Assembly: GCA_002440905.1 (NCBI GenBank)
Contig: DJWA01000015.1
Span: forward strand, 1 to 6,448
Length of the DNA: 6,448 nucleotides
Reading direction: 5' to 3'
Source of the DNA: Candidatus Roizmanbacteria bacterium UBA6242
GTDB taxonomy: Bacteria; Patescibacteriota; Microgenomatia; UBA1406; GWC2-37-13
The position numbers and the translations under genes were made by a program. Under the pieces are notes generated by a model. That model did not search any database, had not been told where the DNA came from, and saw only the letters and a program-made list of their open reading frames with translations. The stretch's first letter is position 1; each line of letters starts with the position of its first letter. Positions 5,141 to 6,448 of the stretch are shown here, in pieces.

Positions 5141-6448
5141 ATGATCATTTTACCTATCTTAACCTTTGTTCTGATCGCTTTGTATTTATCACAATTCTTT
5201 ATTGATATTAGGAAGAATTGGATTATAGCCTCAGTCGTCGTGTTTTCTGCCTTAGCCATAGTAACGGAAATATTAGGGTGGTTCAGTTTTATCAATAGTT
5301 ATTCAATAATTGGCTTCTGGACAATCTTTATGATGATTTCACTTATTTTATTTTCAAAATCAGCAAAGAGAATCCCCTGGCAAAAATTAATTGAATCGAT
5401 CCGCATAAAGAACTGGAGGTTTTTTTGGGTTCTTTTGACGGTTTACAGCCTTACTTTACTGATAATTTCCCTATACTCAGCTCCAAGCAACTGGGATTCA
5501 ATGACTTATCATCTGAGCCGGATTATGCATTGGATCCAAAACGGAAACCTGGAATTTTATCCCACCAATATATTAAGACAGCTTAATTTTCCTCCCTTTT
5601 CGGAAGTTGTCATCACTCACCTTTATTTGTTAACTAACGATGATCGGATGATGAATCTTGTCCAGTGGTTTAGCTATGTGAGCATCATTGTGACAATTTC
5701 TCTTTTAACCGATGAGTTTGGCGGGGGAGTCAAGAGTAGGGTGATTTCAGCGGTTCTTGCCGCCGCCATACCCATGGCGATTACGCAGTCGACAACCACC
5801 CAAAATGATTTGTTGGTCAGTTATCTAATCATAGCTTCCTTATGGTTTTTCTTCAGATTGATAAAAAAGCGCAATCTTGTGAATTTATTATTTTTTGCCT
5901 TCTCCGTATCTTTAGCTATGTATACAAAAACAACTTCCTACATCTATCTGTTACCCCTTATATTATGGCTCTCGGTGGCCTATTTGAAGAAGTTTGATTA
6001 TAAGACGATCGTCACACACGGGTTGACTTTTATTCTCGTTGTCGTTGTTGTCAATGGATCTCACTACACAAGGAATTTTAATCTCTGGGGAAACCCCCTT
6101 GGTGAAGATGAAAAAGGTTACCACCTTAATAAAGAAATGAGGCTGGACTATACGATATCTAACTTCGTAAGGAATACGGCCATGCAGTTTGAGACTCCCA
6201 ACCCTAAAATAAACAAAAACATAAGCGATATGGCAAGGGTAATCCATAGTTGGATTAAGATTGACCTCAATGATCCGAATAATACCTTTCATGATGAAGG
6301 GTTCGGTTTGCCCGATGGATATGTCAATATCTATTCCCAAGATTATGTCCCCAACCCCTTACCCATGGCATTGGTTATTATTGCCACAATATTTGTGATA
6401 TTTACAAGGAAGAGCGGTAAAAACTTAATAAGCTACATATTCTTTGGT
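5141..6448 (+). CDS. GT-C-type multi-pass membrane glycosyltransferase (3' end missing)
   Basis: The frame is open for 436 codons from the ATG at 5141 to the window edge, with no stop. It encodes a polytopic membrane protein with hydrophobic segments at about 1-21, 27-46, 55-72, 95-113, 173-190, 200-215, 224-241, 247-262, 266-282, 290-305 and 406-422. After the fourth segment comes SAPSNWDSMTYHLSRIMHW (113-131). A WD/ND in the first large outer loop followed by a Y-H-x-R-x-x-HW pattern is typical of GT-C enzymes of the GT39/ArnT/PMT-like group, and D119 is the probable catalytic acid. NFPPFSE (149-155) and TTTQNDLL (218-225) match further loop motifs. These enzymes use polyprenyl-phosphate sugars and transfer the sugar on the outer membrane face. 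A loop of about 100 residues (306-405) contains NFNLWGNPLGE. The acceptor cannot be told. It is transcribed away from the SGNH genes and in the same direction as the carbamoyltransferase. Confidence 0.85.
   Translation, partial: MIILPILTFVLIALYLSQFFIDIRKNWIIASVVVFSALAIVTEILGWFSFINSYSIIGFWTIFMMISLILFSKSAKRIPWQKLIESIRIKNWRFFWVLLTVYSLTLLIISLYSAPSNWDSMTYHLSRIMHWIQNGNLEFYPTNILRQLNFPPFSEVVITHLYLLTNDDRMMNLVQWFSYVSIIVTISLLTDEFGGGVKSRVISAVLAAAIPMAITQSTTTQNDLLVSYLIIASLWFFFRLIKKRNLVNLLFFAFSVSLAMYTKTTSYIYLLPLILWLSVAYLKKFDYKTIVTHGLTFILVVVVVNGSHYTRNFNLWGNPLGEDEKGYHLNKEMRLDYTISNFVRNTAMQFETPNPKINKNISDMARVIHSWIKIDLNDPNNTFHDEGFGLPDGYVNIYSQDYVPNPLPMALVIIATIFVIFTRKSGKNLISYIFFG

Noticed and set aside
5095..5295. 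66-residue minus-strand open frame at the start of the glycosyltransferase
   Set aside because: It mostly overlaps the glycosyltransferase N-terminus in antisense. The product is low in complexity, with no supporting motif.
5963..6340. 125-residue open frame on the minus strand
   Set aside because: It lies fully opposite the glycosyltransferase frame, which has clear family motifs and membrane helices. The minus-strand product shows no recognisable motif.
1..6448. tRNA, rRNA, CRISPR array, insertion sequence or attachment site
   Set aside because: No regularly spaced repeats, transposase motifs, terminal inverted repeats or recognisable structured-RNA patterns were found on either strand.

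Overview
This window looks like part of a bacterial cell-surface or secreted-polysaccharide locus from an AT-rich genome. It uses the standard bacterial code: TGA ends the first complete gene and TGG encodes Trp. Several genes start with GTG, overlap their neighbours and have no clear Shine-Dalgarno site. That habit, and the sequence style of the SGNH and glycosyltransferase proteins, recalls uncultivated candidate-phylum bacteria (for example Microgenomates-type genomes). This is an impression only and is held with low confidence.

Left part (1-2060, + strand): a tightly packed operon. A few codons of an upstream gene may end at 27. Next come a 50-residue DUF5989-type membrane protein (32-184, too short for usual ORF cut-offs), a 66-residue single-pass membrane protein resembling the C-terminal half of SxtJ-family proteins (181-381), and a NodU/CmcH/TobZ-family carbamoyltransferase (381-2060). 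The two internal junctions are ATGA and TAATG overlaps, so the three genes are probably translationally coupled. This trio recurs in bacteria and includes the sxtI/J neighbourhood of saxitoxin clusters. Here it sits among surface-glycan-type genes.

Middle part (2066-about 4860, - strand): three tandem paralogous genes for membrane-anchored, extracytoplasmic SGNH/GDSL-type proteins, read in the order 4860->2066. Both junctions use the same 8-base overlap (GTGAATAA), in which the GTG start of the next gene lies inside the Cys-Glu-stop codons of the previous one. The copies keep the GDS nucleophile block but differ at other catalytic positions. They converge on the carbamoyltransferase with only 5 bases between stop codons.

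Right part (about 4861-5140): a divergent intergenic region with weak promoter candidates. It is followed by the first 436 codons of a multi-pass GT-C-type membrane glycosyltransferase (5141-6448, + strand) that runs off the window and has no stop here.

A plausible joint role (inference): the GT-C enzyme adds a sugar at the outer membrane face, the carbamoyltransferase makes O-carbamoylated sugar or product in the cytoplasm, possibly recruited to the membrane by the two small proteins, and the SGNH proteins add, remove or bind ester groups outside the cell. No RNA genes, CRISPR arrays, transposons or integration sites were seen.
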